Assembly: GCF_902459465.1 (NCBI RefSeq)
Contig: NC_047072.1
Span: 15,295,776 to 15,359,775, forward strand
DNA: 64,000 nucleotides
Reading direction: 5' to 3'
Source of the DNA: Asterias rubens
Lineage: Eukaryota; Echinodermata; Asteroidea; Forcipulatida; Asteriidae
Both the position numbers and the translations under genes were made by a program. Positions 43,635-55,342 of the stretch are shown in pieces; positions within the stretch are counted from its first letter, which is position 1; each line of letters starts with the position of its first letter. The notes below the pieces were generated by a model. The model searched no databases, was not told the origin of the DNA, and worked only from the letters and a program-made list of their open reading frames with translations.

Positions 43635-44497
43635 GTTTTGTGATTCCCGTACCCAAGGGCTTTGGTGGTGAGCTTCTGTGCCGTCTTCTTCTCTCCAAGT
43701 TCCCTCTGTGGGCAAGCTTTGTCTCCTCTGTGCTGTCATTGACTTGCGTTACCTTAGAAAGGTACTTCAGTATTGTGCATCCTTTAAGATATGAAGTCGT
43801 CTTCACTGTCAAGAAGGCCACCATCATGATCATTTGCATATGGTCCATGGGTATCGTCATGAATAGTTTCTTTTTGTACACGTATAAAAACACTGACGTG
43901 GGTAGTTGTGCTCTTAATTGGCCAAGCAAGGCCTGGCAGACATTTTTGGGAGTGGCCAACTTTTGCGTCATTTACTTAATACCATTGACGATACAGGGCC
44001 TCTCCTATTGGCAGATCATGAGTAATTTGCATAAGAGTGCCATGGCTATGCGCCAATCACTGAGCGATGGCAGAGAGAACCAGCTATCCAGGGATCTTCT
44101 TCGTGCTCGTAAGAAAGTCATCAAGATGCTACTGATCGTAGTGGTGACATTTGCGATTTGTTGGGCACCAAATCAGTTTATGTTCTTCGCCTACATGTGC
44201 GGTTGGAACCTGGACTTCTCCGCTTGGTATTACCACGCAAGTGTACTGATAGCATTCTGTAATTCCTGCGTGAACCCGTTCATTTATGGGTTTCAAAGTA
44301 AGCAGTATCGCAGAGCGTTTCTGCAGGCATTAGGTAGTCCCAAATGCTGCCATAACGCGGTTGGTGGTCAACAGAGGGCGTCTGGGGGTGTGATGAGTGT
44401 ATCTGGTGGTACTGCTGGGATTAGAGAGCACTATGCTAATAATAACAACAACCCTTGTTCAACTAGGGGATACCAAAACTCTCACCATGCACTCTAA
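43635..44497 (+). CDS. Class A GPCR paralogue 2, exon 2 (TM3 to C-terminus)
   Basis: 863-nt terminal exon giving a 368-residue receptor with exon 1. Same hallmarks as paralogue 1: ERY after TM3, ECL2 Cys (GSCA), CWAP in TM6, NPFIY in TM7. From 43635 to about 43835 and from about 43996 to about 44310 the DNA is almost identical to paralogue 1. Between them, about 160 nt (TM4-ECL2-TM5) agree at only 31 of 54 residues by my count. The C-tail is longer and rich in Gly and Asn (NNNNN). Likely responds to a different ligand or with different affinity. Confidence 0.93.
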
Positions 44498-45600
44498 GAA
44501 AATACAGGTTGGACTGAAACAGGTTGGAGTGAAGGGTTTGAAGATTGTAACAAAAATAATAGACAAACAGGAAACAGGAAATATATACCCGATCAGTTTT
44601 TTTCTGAAATTGCGTAATCATTTAAAATGTATTTGAACAGCGCTTTGTCTATTTCCATACTGAAGCCCAATTCTTCTACTAAAAACTGTTCCTCACTTAA
44701 CCAAACAGTAACGAAGATAGGAATAGTTGTTTGAAACAAAGTATATCAAGTTTGTTGTCTGTACATTGATTAGGTCTACTTAAAATCCAATAGCCCTATA
44801 AGATGTTCAAAATTAATAGTTACTATACTTGATGTGATGTGTTATGTGTTGCCTGTTTTTAGTGGCAGGTATTCTTATATCACATGGATTTGAATATCCA
44901 AATGCAAAAACTTCACACGTAGGCCTAAACACTATCTATTTCCTATTTTGTAATAGTGAGCACATATATTATGTGGTAATATTAAAACTCAAACCAAATA
45001 GGCTATAAGTCACTATTAAAGTAACCTATCACAAAACGTTGATGTCATTGTATCTTCACATAGTTGTTTAGATACTCTGTATAATTCATCAAATAATTAT
45101 TGTACTGCAATATTGTAAGAGTAGGTATACCAATTTAGCCAAATGAATAAAATACAGAATACTTAATTTCATTCTTCATAATAACTGTTTGTATTTGATA
45201 AGTAAGTAGCCAATAGTACGGCACCAAAATATTAGATCGAAGAATGAAACTATGAATATTACAAAAAACGAAAATTAAATAGATAAATATCTTGTACTGT
45301 CCTCATAAGTAAAATAATGTTATTCAAACTCGAGCTGTGCATTTGCGCTGACATCAGCATTTGTAAAAAACATCACACACTCTAAAAACCAAAAAGTTTA
45401 ATTCAACACTTGCATGAGTTCGGTGAGTGACTACACTTTGAAAGTGTTGGATCCAGCATTTTGTTTGTTATTAAAATCATAGCATTTTAAGTTTTTGATC
45501 CAACGCAACCGCCTCCTTATTCATGGAATTAGAAGATACATTTATATGAATCAGAAGTGCTTAAAAAGTATGTTTATTCTTCTAAATTTATGCATAGAGA
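44498..45600. other. 3' flank of GPCR gene 2
   Basis: Probable 3' UTR. An AATAAA signal occurs near 45147. No gene beyond it. Confidence 0.45.
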
Positions 45601-45734
45601 GGCTTGGTTTTTCACCCCCAAAACGCCAGAATGCTTCGCCCCTGGACCCCACCAGGGGTACGGCCCCTGGACCCCACCCAATAAAATGGTTCGAGCCCCC
45701 CCCCCCCCCTCCAAGTAGAGTGTAGATTGGTAGC

Positions 45735-46260
45735 TATGGACTGAATATAATCTGATTCAAAATGTCTGTCATTTAATTGATTCCTCCTACTTGTAATCTA
45801 CATTCCCCAGTTCTCCTACTTGTAATCTACATTCCCCAAAGTGTGATGGTTGCTATGGACTGAATATAATCTGGTTAAAAATGTCTGTCATTTAATTGAT
45901 TCCTCCTACTTGTAATCTACATTCCCCAGTTCTCCTACTTGTAATCTACATTCCCCAAAGTGTGATGGTTGCTATGGACTGAATATAATCTGGTTAAAAA
46001 TGTCTGTCATTTAATTGATTCCTCCTACTTGTAATCTACATTCCCCAGTTCTCCTACTTGTAATCTACATTCCCCAAACTGTGATGGTTGCTACGGACTG
46101 AATGTAATATGAGTCCGTTCAAAATGTCTGTCATTTTATTGATTCCTCCTACTTGTAATCTACATTCCTCAAAGTGTGATGATTGCTATGGACTGAATGT
46201 AATCTTAGTCCGTTTAAAATGTCTGTCATTTAATTGATCCCCCTACATGTAATCTACATT
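45735..46260. repeat. Tandem repeat, ~121-bp unit with an internal duplicate
   Basis: About four to five units with GCTATGGACTGAATATAATC, AAAATGTCTGTCATTTAATT and TCCTACTTGTAATCTACATT. The last segment is doubled inside some units (CCCCAGT separator). The final units are more diverged. Flanked by poly-C at 45698-45708 and 46310-46320. Confidence 0.9.
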
Positions 46261-46439
46261 TGGTTTAAGCAGTTAAAACACATTTGCATGAATAAAGTTA
46301 TTTGCACTACCCCCCCCCCCCTCCCCCACCCCATCATCAAGTTACACCACCCGTCCTCTTCACTCGACCTCGTAAATTCAATTTCTTTTAGTTCTCAAAC
46401 CTTGTTCTAAGGTTTATTCATAAAACCATCAAAAAACCT

Positions 46440-46640
46440 TTGATTGATATGAAATATTTTGACAACCGAACACGTGTTGTTCTCGGTTAGCGTCTGTCAA
46501 TGCTTGTTAATGTTGAGTAAATCAATATGTACAAAATACCAATAGGCAAAGGATAAAGAAGCCCAGATCATTTATCGTGGAATATTTTGACAACCGAACA
46601 CGTATTGTTCTTGGTTAGCGTATGCAATGCTATTCTGTGA
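46440..46640. repeat. Direct repeat ~130 bp apart
   Basis: ATATTTTGACAACCGAACAC followed by GTGTTGTTCTCGGTTAGCGT at about 46449, recurring at about 46583 with few changes. No gene context. Confidence 0.6.
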
Positions 46641-48353
46641 AAAGCGAGACACAAGAATAACAATTTCGAAGTTATGAATAAAATCGTGAAACGTATTTTT
46701 GTTTCTGTGTATTGTTGATTGATCACGAAGTCCATTTTTTTCTTACTTATATTTTTTTTTAGGCCTGTGAAGTTTTGGTTGTGGGCAATTCACACGAGAC
46801 ACAATTTTGTAAATCGTAATGCCTTAGGAAAAGAATAAATATGCTACTGCCCAACGGTTAAATTCTCATGAACAAAACTCTGACTAATACTGCAGCGTCG
46901 TTTGTGTGTGGCAATTAAAATGGTCGATAATTAGCACTTTGGTTTGTTTTATAACACACCAACAGTCACTTGTTTTAAATTTGTTGACTCGTTGGGAATC
47001 CATAGATGGGCACAGTATAAACATACTGCGTCTTGCATGCTGTATTGTCATTTAAATTTGTAAGTTCAGTGCACACCACGTGATAATCAGAAACCAATCA
47101 TGTTGGCTAAAGCAACATTCATCACGTGCAGCATCACATGCACACGAGGGCACGGGCGCCATTTTGTAGCTGACCTTTTAAATCTCTTCATACAGAAAAA
47201 AAACCAATAATTTCCCCCAGTAAAATAATTAATTTCCGGAAGACATGACTGTCTGCTTACAGCCTGCAAACGAGAGGCCCCACAGTGGTCACATTTTACC
47301 GGTTAGTTACTTGTAGATGTTTTTGTGAATTATTGAAGTTGTTGGAGCCTTCAATCATTTTGACTGGTACCAGGCAAAATCAACCAATGGTGCCTCACTC
47401 TAATTGCTCAGTGGAGGTAGCATGAACCATGCCATTGACCGTCGGCTGCTGGATATGGACTCATTTGGATGAAGCCTTATGGACTTTGTCTGCGCCTGCC
47501 TGGAGTGGAATTCTCTTTTCTCGTTAGCTGAACAGGAAAAACAGGATAGTAATAAATGTTTTAAACAATTTCATAAATAATGAAGATAAGTGGATTGTGT
47601 TGAGGACGACCATGAAGACTCTGCCATATCTGTGTGTATCTAGAGCTTGTTGCGCCCTCTCTTTGACACGTACTTGCATTCAAGTTACAATATCATGTTT
47701 TCAATTGCAGTGCTTTTCCACCAAACCAATAAATAATCACCATTGTCAACAGTGAACAGGGGGAAATTTTTGGACAATTTTTGCCAGACTAACCACCAGA
47801 TTTCCCCATATTGACCAAAAATCATGGCACACACTCTAATATTAATAACATGATGGATTATTCTTAATAACCTGTGATTGTGCAAATCAATAAAATGTGC
47901 TCACCTTTTGGCAACCTGCGTTTTGGTTTAAGCTGATTGGTTGTATGTGTGCTCCGTTGGTGAGTTTCGGTAAAAGAACTTGTTGTTATCCGTTCAGCAA
48001 AAATTACTCCCATTACAAATGTTGCACAGAAATGCTCTTGACACAACCATTAATATAAACATAGTTAATTTGATCACTCTTGTGATTAACATTATTTCTG
48101 GTACATTTGGAAATCATATTATTTAGGATTGCCTATTTTTTGTGGTGATTGGTGGGGGGGGGGGGGGGGGGGCTCCTGACTGATGTGAAGCTGATAATTT
48201 CTGTCAATTCATAAACTGAGGAGTTGCAATTGCAATGAACCCCATCACTCATAGTTACTATGAGTCTGGTGTTGAAAGATTGCTCAGAACATACGTTCTT
48301 TACAGAGGTAATTTAGATGTTATTTTGTTTTTCTGTTTTTGTTTTCATTTCAG
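46641..48353. other. Intergenic with a promoter-like block near 47150
   Basis: A GC-richer patch (GGGCACGGGCGCCATTTTGT) contains an inverted YY1-like motif and may mark the start of the transcript whose candidate exons follow. No coding gene is seen. A poly-G run lies near 48156-48172. Confidence 0.3.
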
Positions 48354-48445
48354 AATGCAGCCCATCATCTTAAGTCGGTATTTGAAGGTTCAGGATGTAA
48401 ATGGAGTTGTCACCAATCCCAAGAGAAGAAAATGCTGCTAAAAAG
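48354..48445 (+). ncRNA. Candidate exon 1 of an unidentified spliced transcript
   Basis: Flanked by ttttcatttcag and gtaaac. One frame is open throughout but meets a stop soon after joining the next exon. I see no known protein, so a non-coding transcript or the tail of a coding gene are both possible. Confidence 0.35.
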
Positions 48446-48539
48446 GTAAACATTGCTTTGCATTCTAAGAATTCTTGTTTGTTTATCACAAAAAAAAAAA
48501 AAAATTATATTCCATATCCCTGATGCAAATTTAAGAAGA

Positions 48540-48900
48540 AAATGCTGTCTAGCTCAAGCTGGCAAAGGTTGTGGGTTCCACTCCACCGTAGTAAAGTAAA
48601 GTGAATTTTGATATGCTTCACAGGATCAAGGGGTTGGGGGGGGGGTTAGTGGCCGGTTGTGGTCGACTGGTCTAGTGTATCGGATTCCAGTTATGGTGGT
48701 TTAATTCCTGAACGGCACTTGTGTCTTTGAGCTGGCAAATTTAACATCTATTAATCTATTGCAGTATCCAGGATTCGAACTGCCTCATAGCTGCTAGGCA
48801 AGCTCGATGGGCTAGTGTTGAGACATGTGCTGTAGAATGGCAAATATCCAGGGTTCAAATCCCATTAGGGGTTATATGCCTAATAATTTTTCTTCACTCG
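48540..48900 (+). repeat. Cluster of tRNA-like SINE relics
   Basis: Three tRNA-like blocks: TAGCTCAAGCTGG with GGTTCCACTCC (48547-48590), GGTCGACTGGTCTAGTG (about 48660-48720), and TGGGCTAGTGTTGAG with GGGTTCAAATCCC (48808-48870). None folds as a complete tRNA. Confidence 0.5.
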
Positions 48901-49171
48901 GGATTAGTACTACAGTTCCTAAAATACACATCAATTAGTTTATTGTTTTCACAGAGGGGAGGGGAGGGGAGGGGGGGGGTCGGGGATTGCTAATTCTTTT
49001 TGAATTCGTTTTTTTAATTATCTTGCACAATAGGAAAAGATTAAATTGTCTAGAATGTCTATTAATATATCATTATGCTTACATGGTTTTCATTCTGACT
49101 AATAAGATGTTTGGGAATATTCAATAAAACTCAATTAAATTCATTGCTGTATTTTATTTCTTTGTATACAG

Positions 49172-49217
49172 GAAGCTCCTCGTCTGATGTTATAGAGAGA
49201 AGTTTCTTTGGCAAGAG
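49172..49217 (+). ncRNA. Candidate exon 2 of the spliced transcript
   Basis: 46 nt between tttgtatacag and gtaaag. Confidence 0.35.
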
Positions 49218-49700
49218 GTAAAGACATACATAAATTTTGTCCGTTTGCAAACATTGTTAAAATGGGGAAGATTTTATGTTGAAACATGTAAGGAATCAGC
49301 CTTGTATACTTTCTGGTCATTTTTAAAAATTAGTTCATCCACCCTGCAAACATATAGTTACAGTTTCCCAACTTTATTTTTTTTCTCTTCAATATAGGCC
49401 TATAATAAAATTACTTCAATGATCACACACACATTTACTAGAAAGTGATACTTTTGGGGAGAAATGTCAAAAGATACTGCATTTTAAGAAAAAAAAGTCA
49501 GCTTATCTTCAAGGGGAATATTAAGCTACGTTTGGGATAAGAAAAAAAACATTCACAAGCATAGTTATCTTTTTAAAGACTTGTGGATGATATTTTTCTA
49601 GTTAATTTTTGCTCTTGAACTACAGTTTGATGGGTGGACATAAATTTGGTTGTTGCCATTTGTCTTTATGAAATGTTCATGAATTGTTTTTGTATTTCAG

Positions 49701-49771
49701 GAAGTTTGTTGTTTGAAATGTTGAGCCATCTATACACAAAGTAACACCAGCCCTGTTTCTCATCATATGAG
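49701..49771 (+). ncRNA. Candidate exon 3 of the spliced transcript
   Basis: 71 nt between tttgtatttcag and gtaagat. Stop codons in the frames that would continue from exon 2. Confidence 0.35.
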
Positions 49772-49905
49772 GTAAGATATTTAATTTAATCTACAGGATT
49801 TACAAATTAATAATGTCTACGGGTTTTGGTGATGTGTTCTCTACAAATAAAGATTAGGAAAGTTACAATTTGTGCCCCAAATAATAATAATAACAGTGGC
49901 ATCTT

Positions 49906-50114
49906 ATAGACGATGTGACCTTTGTTTACATTCAAACCGCCCTCTGTTGACAAAACACTATATACGACATGTTTGGCTGGGCACTGAGTTGCGTAGTCAT
50001 AGTAAGATTGCGTACACTTTCTAGCTGGCTGCCAAAACACAAAGGTTTTGCCCGGCGGTATGCGCGCGAATCATGTTATGGTTTTTGTGTAACGTCAGAG
50101 GTCACATCGTCTAT
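49906..50114. mobile_element. MITE with ATAGACGATGTGACCT ends
   Basis: Left ATAGACGATGTGACCTTTGT, right AGGTCACATCGTCTAT as the exact complement for 16 bases. About 209 bp. The interior is GC-richer (CCCGGCGGTATGCGCGCG). Lies in an intron of the candidate transcript. Confidence 0.88.
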
Positions 50115-50702
50115 ATAGCATATCCGCCACTCAGTGACGCTCCTGGCGCTTGTGGATGTGGGACTACGCTTGAACTATGAGACCTTATCCATGTATGCCT
50201 AATGGTTTGCAATGTGCTGTAACCTTTACTTTTTCTGTTCATCAGAATGGTTTTTCCAAGGACAAAATATTAATGGGACACAAGTGACAGATACTTCAAT
50301 GAAATTAATATTAGATTATGTTTTATTTTGACAAATAAAATTCTTCTTTTATTTTGGAGAAATATTCAGATTCTGTATGAATGAGTTTTGTATGAATTCT
50401 TGGATTATAACTAAACATCAGCCCAACCATGGAGAATGCTTTAGATAAAAGGTTTAGTCTAGTCTATCGATGGTTTGTCAAGCCATATTTTGTCTTAGAT
50501 TGACTAGACTAGTTAAGCAGTTTCTTCCCTTAGGATTTATCAAATCTTAGGCCCAAATGTGATAAAACTGCTTGACTTTATGCTTTTGATTTTTAAAATA
50601 TTTGTCTTGACTTTGATTAAACTGCTTTACTTCCTTCCCACTTGTGATTTTTAAATTAATTTGAAGCCTAAATTTGATAACACTGCTGGTCTCTTCATTC
50701 AG
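50115..50702. other. Intronic or intergenic, no gene seen
   Basis: AT-rich with repeated 'aaactgcttgactt/aaactgctttactt' phrases at 50565-50700. No gene. Confidence 0.35.
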
Positions 50703-50775
50703 GTCGTCTGTCATGTGAAGTCATCTCTTTGTTACGCAAACTATGGACAAGTTCATCTCCGATGGAAAATTATAG
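50703..50775 (+). ncRNA. Candidate exon 4 of the spliced transcript
   Basis: 73 nt between ttcattcag and gtaagc. Confidence 0.35.
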
Positions 50776-50839
50776 GTAAGCTGTGTATATAACCAGGCTT
50801 TGTGTGAGACCAAAGCACAAAGTTAAGGTTTTTTGGGTC

Positions 50840-51256
50840 GAGGCAGCCCTCAATAATACAATACAATATACAATACAATGGGTTTTAATATAGCGCCATT
50901 TCATTTAGACCACAGCGCTTTAAACGAACAATAGCAATGCAGATAATACAACAAATGAACAATAAAGCAGTAAACAGACACTAAGGAAAAAGATGTTTTT
51001 TAAGTGCTTTCTTGAAAATAGGCAGTGAAATTGAGGTGCGTATTGTGATGGGAAGATGGTTCCACAGTCCTGGAGCGGCTAAGGAAAATGATTTAGATGC
51101 AGCAGATTGAAGAGATTTGCTGCTCGGTTTATTTTCAGCAAGACGGGTTTTGTCTGATGCTGAGCGAAGCCCAGCCCTAGTTTGAATGTGAAAAGAAAAA
51201 CAAGATGAAAGATATGCTGGTGCAAGTCCATTTAAGCATTTATACACATGCACCAA
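50840..51256 (-). pseudogene. LINE 3' end: C-terminal codons and (TATTG)n-like tail
   Basis: Codes VHVYKCLNGLAPAYLS and later SFSLAAPGLWNHLP, the usual end of CR1/L2-type ORF2. It is one frame off the upstream RT because of a single-base insertion near 51257-51262 (CGCAATT). The 3' UTR has GCGCTATATTAAAACCCATT and an ATTGTATT tail, standard for this clade. Confidence 0.85.
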
Positions 51257-52356
51257 TATTTTGAATTTAATTGCGCTCTTTCACCGGGAGCCAATGTAGC
51301 TTTTTGAGAAGAGGAGTTGCATGATCATGTTTAGAAGCACAAAATATTAGTTTGGCAGCCCAATTCTGAAGATGTTGAAGTCTATTAATTTGAGTTGTGT
51401 TTGCTCCAAGTAAAAGTGCGTTGCCATAGTCCAATCGTGAAAGAGCAAGAGACCTTGTAACACTGCTACATGTGTCAACGTCTAAAAACCTTCTTATACG
51501 TGTAATAATACACAGATGGTATGACACAGACCTAGACAATGATGTTATTTGTGAAGACATAGACATAAGATTGTCAAAGACAATGCCAAGGTTCCGAACA
51601 ATTTTAGTGGGTGTGATAATTTCATCTCCAATATGCAGTTGAACACTGGGCATGAGGCGATTGAAATGAGGTGAGGTTGCAACAAAGAACTCGGTTTTAT
51701 TGTTGTTCAGTTTCAACATATTTTCAGTCATCCAGGATTTTAATTCTACAATGCACTTTGTGAGCGCCTGTAAGGCAGACTGAATAGATGATGAATCCGA
51801 AGGTGTGAAACTGGTATAGATCTGAATATCATCAGCATAGATGTGATAGAGTAGATTGTTCCCCTTGATGATTCTACCAATGGGAATGGTGTAAATGGTA
51901 AAGGATTTTGGTCCAACAATTGATCCTTGCGGCAATCCATAAAGCATATCGTGTGAGGCTGAATAAGTATTGTCTATCAAAACCTGCGTTGTTCTACCAC
52001 TGAAGTAAGACTTAAACCACTCAAGAGCTGTCCCTGTAATGCCAATCTCACATTCTAATCTGTTGAAAAGGACATTGTGATTAACAGTGTTGAATGCGGC
52101 ACTTAGGTCTAAAAGTACCAGGAACACGCCCTTCTGATTGTGGATCATGCCCATGATATCACTTTTGACTTTCAGTAGTGCGGTTTCAGTACTATGAGAC
52201 ACACAATAAGCTGACTGAAATTCCTCACCCAAACTGTTTTTAACAATGTGATCATTGATGTTGTTGACCACATGTTTCTCTATCAGCTTAGATAAGAACT
52301 TGATGTTAGCGACAGGACGATAGTTCTTGAGTTCGTCTGGATTCAGTGACCGCTTC
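51257..52356 (-). pseudogene. LINE (L2/CR1-like) reverse transcriptase
   Basis: RT palm and thumb of a non-LTR retrotransposon: NYRPVANIKFLSKLIEKHVV near 52.3 kb, FQSAYCVSHSTETALLK, LLDLSAAFNTVNH, LPQGSIVGP and the catalytic YADD, then LNNNKTE and SRLDYGNALL. The reading frame is long but cut by the 3' frameshift and by a nested foldback element upstream, so the copy is dead. Confidence 0.92.
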
Positions 52357-52747
52357 TTAAAGGAACACGTTGCCTTGGATCGGACGAGTTGGTTTATTAA
52401 AAGCGTTTGAAACCGTTTGTTATGAAATGCATATGGTTAGAAAGATATTTTAAAAGTAGAATATAATGATCCACACAAGTATCACTCGAAACTGCACGGT
52501 CTTCCTTTTACGTCGCGAACTATCACGGTCGGCCATTTATGGGAGTCAAAATTTTGACTCCCATAAATGGCCGACCGTGTTAGTCGACAGGGTACAAAGA
52601 AAACCACGCAATTTCGAGGCATATTTGTGTAGATCATTGTATTCTACTTTTACAATATCTTTCTAACCATATACATTTTACAACAAACGGTTATAGAACG
52701 ATTTTCAAAGACCAACTCGACCGATCCAAGGCAACGTGTTCCTTTAA
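52357..52747. mobile_element. Large foldback element, TTAAAGGAACACGTTGCC family, copy 2, nested in the LINE
   Basis: 391 bp, ends TTAAAGGAACACGTTGCCTT and complement, central palindrome GGGAGTCAAAATTTTGACTC. LINE coding sequence stops at one TTAA and resumes at the other, which dates this insertion after the LINE. Confidence 0.93.
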
Positions 52748-53255
52748 GGAGAGGGTTGAGTACAGTATACTTTAGAATACTGGGGAAAATGCCTGTAGTG
52801 AGAGACTTATTTATGATGCGTGTTAAAACCGGTAGAAATATGGAAACATTATCTTTAAGAAACCAAGTGGGTACAGGATCCAATATACAACTTTTTGTGG
52901 CAGCTTTGTTAACAAGCTTAATAACATCTTCTTCAGACACTTGACTGAATTCAGGTAGTTTACATGCTACACAAACATTGCGGGAATTACCACCTGTTAC
53001 ACTTGATTGAACATGTTTCATACTAGAATAAATGTTAGCAACGTTCTCTTGGAAATACACTGCAAAGTCATTACTTAAATCTTGTGCGGACTCATATGCG
53101 GGTAACAATTTACTTGTATTATTCAAGAGCCCATTAACAATTTTAAACACAGTCAGATTGCAGCTTTTCCGAAATATGCTGCTTTTTAGCTTCCTCTATC
53201 CTGCAATTGACTGTTCTGTTTTGTTCAATATAAAGCTGGTGATGAACTTCTAGAC
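52748..53255 (-). pseudogene. LINE (L2/CR1-like) ORF2, part upstream of the RT
   Basis: Carries LLPAYESAQDLSNDFAVYF, then ILDPVPTWFLKDN and the start of the RT fingers (FPSILKYTVLNPLLK). Continues the RT of the previous LINE entry across the foldback element. Endonuclease domain not present, so the copy is 5' truncated. Confidence 0.85.
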
Positions 53256-53560
53256 GAGTCTTGAGATACTAACTATTCAGGCCCCCCCCCCTTAAAATTA
53301 GAATGAAAAAGACAAGCAAAAAGGAAAGAAACTGAACATTTTAAGAACAAGATAGTAGATATTAGTAGAGTTTATTTTAAAAACAAATAAAATATTGCCA
53401 AATTTATTTCGTTGTGTAAAGTTGTTAATGATGTTGAAGTGGAAGGAGGTGGCCCAAACTGCAAGGAATAAACATTGTCTAGAAAACAAAACATATTTTA
53501 CCTTGTCCTTCCTGTAATACATATTTAAGGAACTAATCCTTAGATCTCTAACAAGGAAGT
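53256..53560. other. Spacer, no gene seen
   Basis: AT-rich with a poly-C run at 53281-53290. No gene. Confidence 0.4.
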
Positions 53561-54900
53561 GGTCATTTGTGGTTGCTCACTCATCTGTCTTAAACGAGGG
53601 CTGAAAAATAAATTCTGCCTCCAAACGGGGAGATGGGTGGTGGGGGGGGGGGGGGGGGGGTGCCAATTCCATCTTCGATGTCTTGAAACTTTGTTCAATA
53701 CTAACAGCCTCTTGGGGGAGGCTTAAGGGTGCACCCCACCAAATAGGAGAAAACAGAGCGTCGAGCTCATTAATATTTTGTAGGCCCTGAAAATATTCTA
53801 TATTAGACAGATTTGGGAGCCCCCCAGAAAGTGTTTCAGTGTAAAAATGTTGTCCCATTGTGACCTGGGGGTTGTTGACTTCCAGCTTGAGGTATTTTGG
53901 ATGACATAGGCCCTGAAATAAATGGTCCTATTTGCTGAGAGGTGTAGGGACATTTTTCAAGATTGATGCTCGGACATTTTGAAAATTAGACCTGTGAAGG
54001 GGTGTTTTTACTTGGAGGGAGAATAACTCGACGGGCCCAGGGACTCCCCATATAAAATCAATAATTTTCCCTTTCAAGTTAAAAGCTGTGAGACTTTTAA
54101 GTATTTTTCGTGTATTTTTGAATATTTAGCATTTTGCACTCTGTGCTATGGGAGATTATTTGGTGGGGTGCACCCTTAAGCTCCTTGAGCCCTCCTCCCC
54201 AGGGTGCACCACTGGCTCAATGAGCAATAGTTAGGGATTAAGTAGCTTTCTCTGCCTTCAAATGAGAACATGAGGTGGTGTTAGGGGGCATGGGGGGGGG
54301 GTAGCCAATTCCACCTTCAATGTCTTGTAACTTTGTTCAATACTGACAGCTCCTTGAGCCCTCTTCCCCAGGGTGCATCACTGGCTCAAGGAGGAATAGT
54401 TATGAATTAAGTAGCTTTCTCTGCCTTCAGATGGGAACATGAGGTGGTGTTAGGGGGCGGGGGGGGGGGGGGGGGGGTAGCTAATTCCACCTTCAATGTC
54501 TTGTAACTGTGTTCAGTACTGACAGCTCCTTGAGCCCTCTTCCCCAGGGTGCATCACTGGCTCAAGGAGGAATAGTTATGAATTAAGTAGCTTTCTCTGC
54601 CTTCAGATGGGAACATGAGGTGGTGTTAGGGGGCGGGGGGGGGGGGGGGGTAGCCAATTCCACCTTCAATGTCTTGTAACTGTGTTCAATACTGACAGCT
54701 CCTTGAGCCCTCTTCCCCAGGGTGCATCACTGGCTCAAGGAGGAATAGTTATGAATTAAGTAGCTTTCTCTGCCTTCAGATGGGAACATGAGGTGGTGTT
54801 AGGGGGTGCCAATTCCACCTTCAATGTCTTGTAACTTTGTTCAATACTGACAGCTCCATGAGCCCTCTTCCCCAGGGTGCCTCACTGGCTCAATGAGGAA
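53561..54900. repeat. Diverged to young tandem repeat with poly-G tracts, ~150-180-bp unit
   Basis: Units contain TAGCTTTCTCTGCCTTCAGA, GGGAACATGAGGTGGTGTTA, a poly-G tract of variable length, CAATTCCACCTTCAATGTCT and GACAGCTCCTTGAGCCCTCT. Four close copies at 54220-54900 (GACAGCTCC near 54345, 54521, 54693, 54848) plus a diverged, partly inverted relative at 53570-53760. The variable period comes from the poly-G length. Confidence 0.85.
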
Positions 54901-54901
54901 T

Positions 54902-54990
54902 AGTTAGGGACTAAGTAGCTGTTAGGGACTAAGTAGCTGTTAGGGACTAAGTAGCTGTTAGGGACTAAGTAGCTGTTAGGGACTAAGTAG
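54902..54990. repeat. 18-bp tandem repeat TGTTAGGGACTAAGTAGC
   Basis: Five near-perfect copies directly before candidate exon 5. Confidence 0.9.
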
Positions 54991-55010
54991 CTGTCCAGCT
55001 TTCTCTGCAG

Positions 55011-55111
55011 AGGATGTTTTAAAAAAAGATTTACAAGACAGTTTCAACTCATCTAACATCATCTACATTTATCAAACTTACAAGGAATGTCTGGACTGTT
55101 TCCAAGATCTG
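55011..55111 (+). ncRNA. Candidate exon 5 of the spliced transcript
   Basis: 101 nt between agctttctctgcag and gtaaga. If it belongs with the four earlier exons, the LINE and the tandem repeats all sit in one intron. No clear coding frame. Confidence 0.3.
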
Positions 55112-55342
55112 GTAAGACTGACATTAATAAATGGTCATCCATAATTGTAAATTGTTCCTAGTAGTATAGGGAGCAAAACAAAGGGAGGGGACAATGTTTG
55201 CATACATCATTCATTCTGTTCCTAAATGTACAGAGTAAAGAGACATGACTGAAAAAGAACATTTGAAAATATTGGGAAAAATTCACCATGATAATTGAGA
55301 CCATTCTGGATGACTGGAATTAGTTAATCTTTAGAGAAACTC

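Noticed and set aside
53577-53858. Pro-rich 93-codon frame
   Set aside because: The Pro run is a poly-G tract read in reverse within a tandem repeat.
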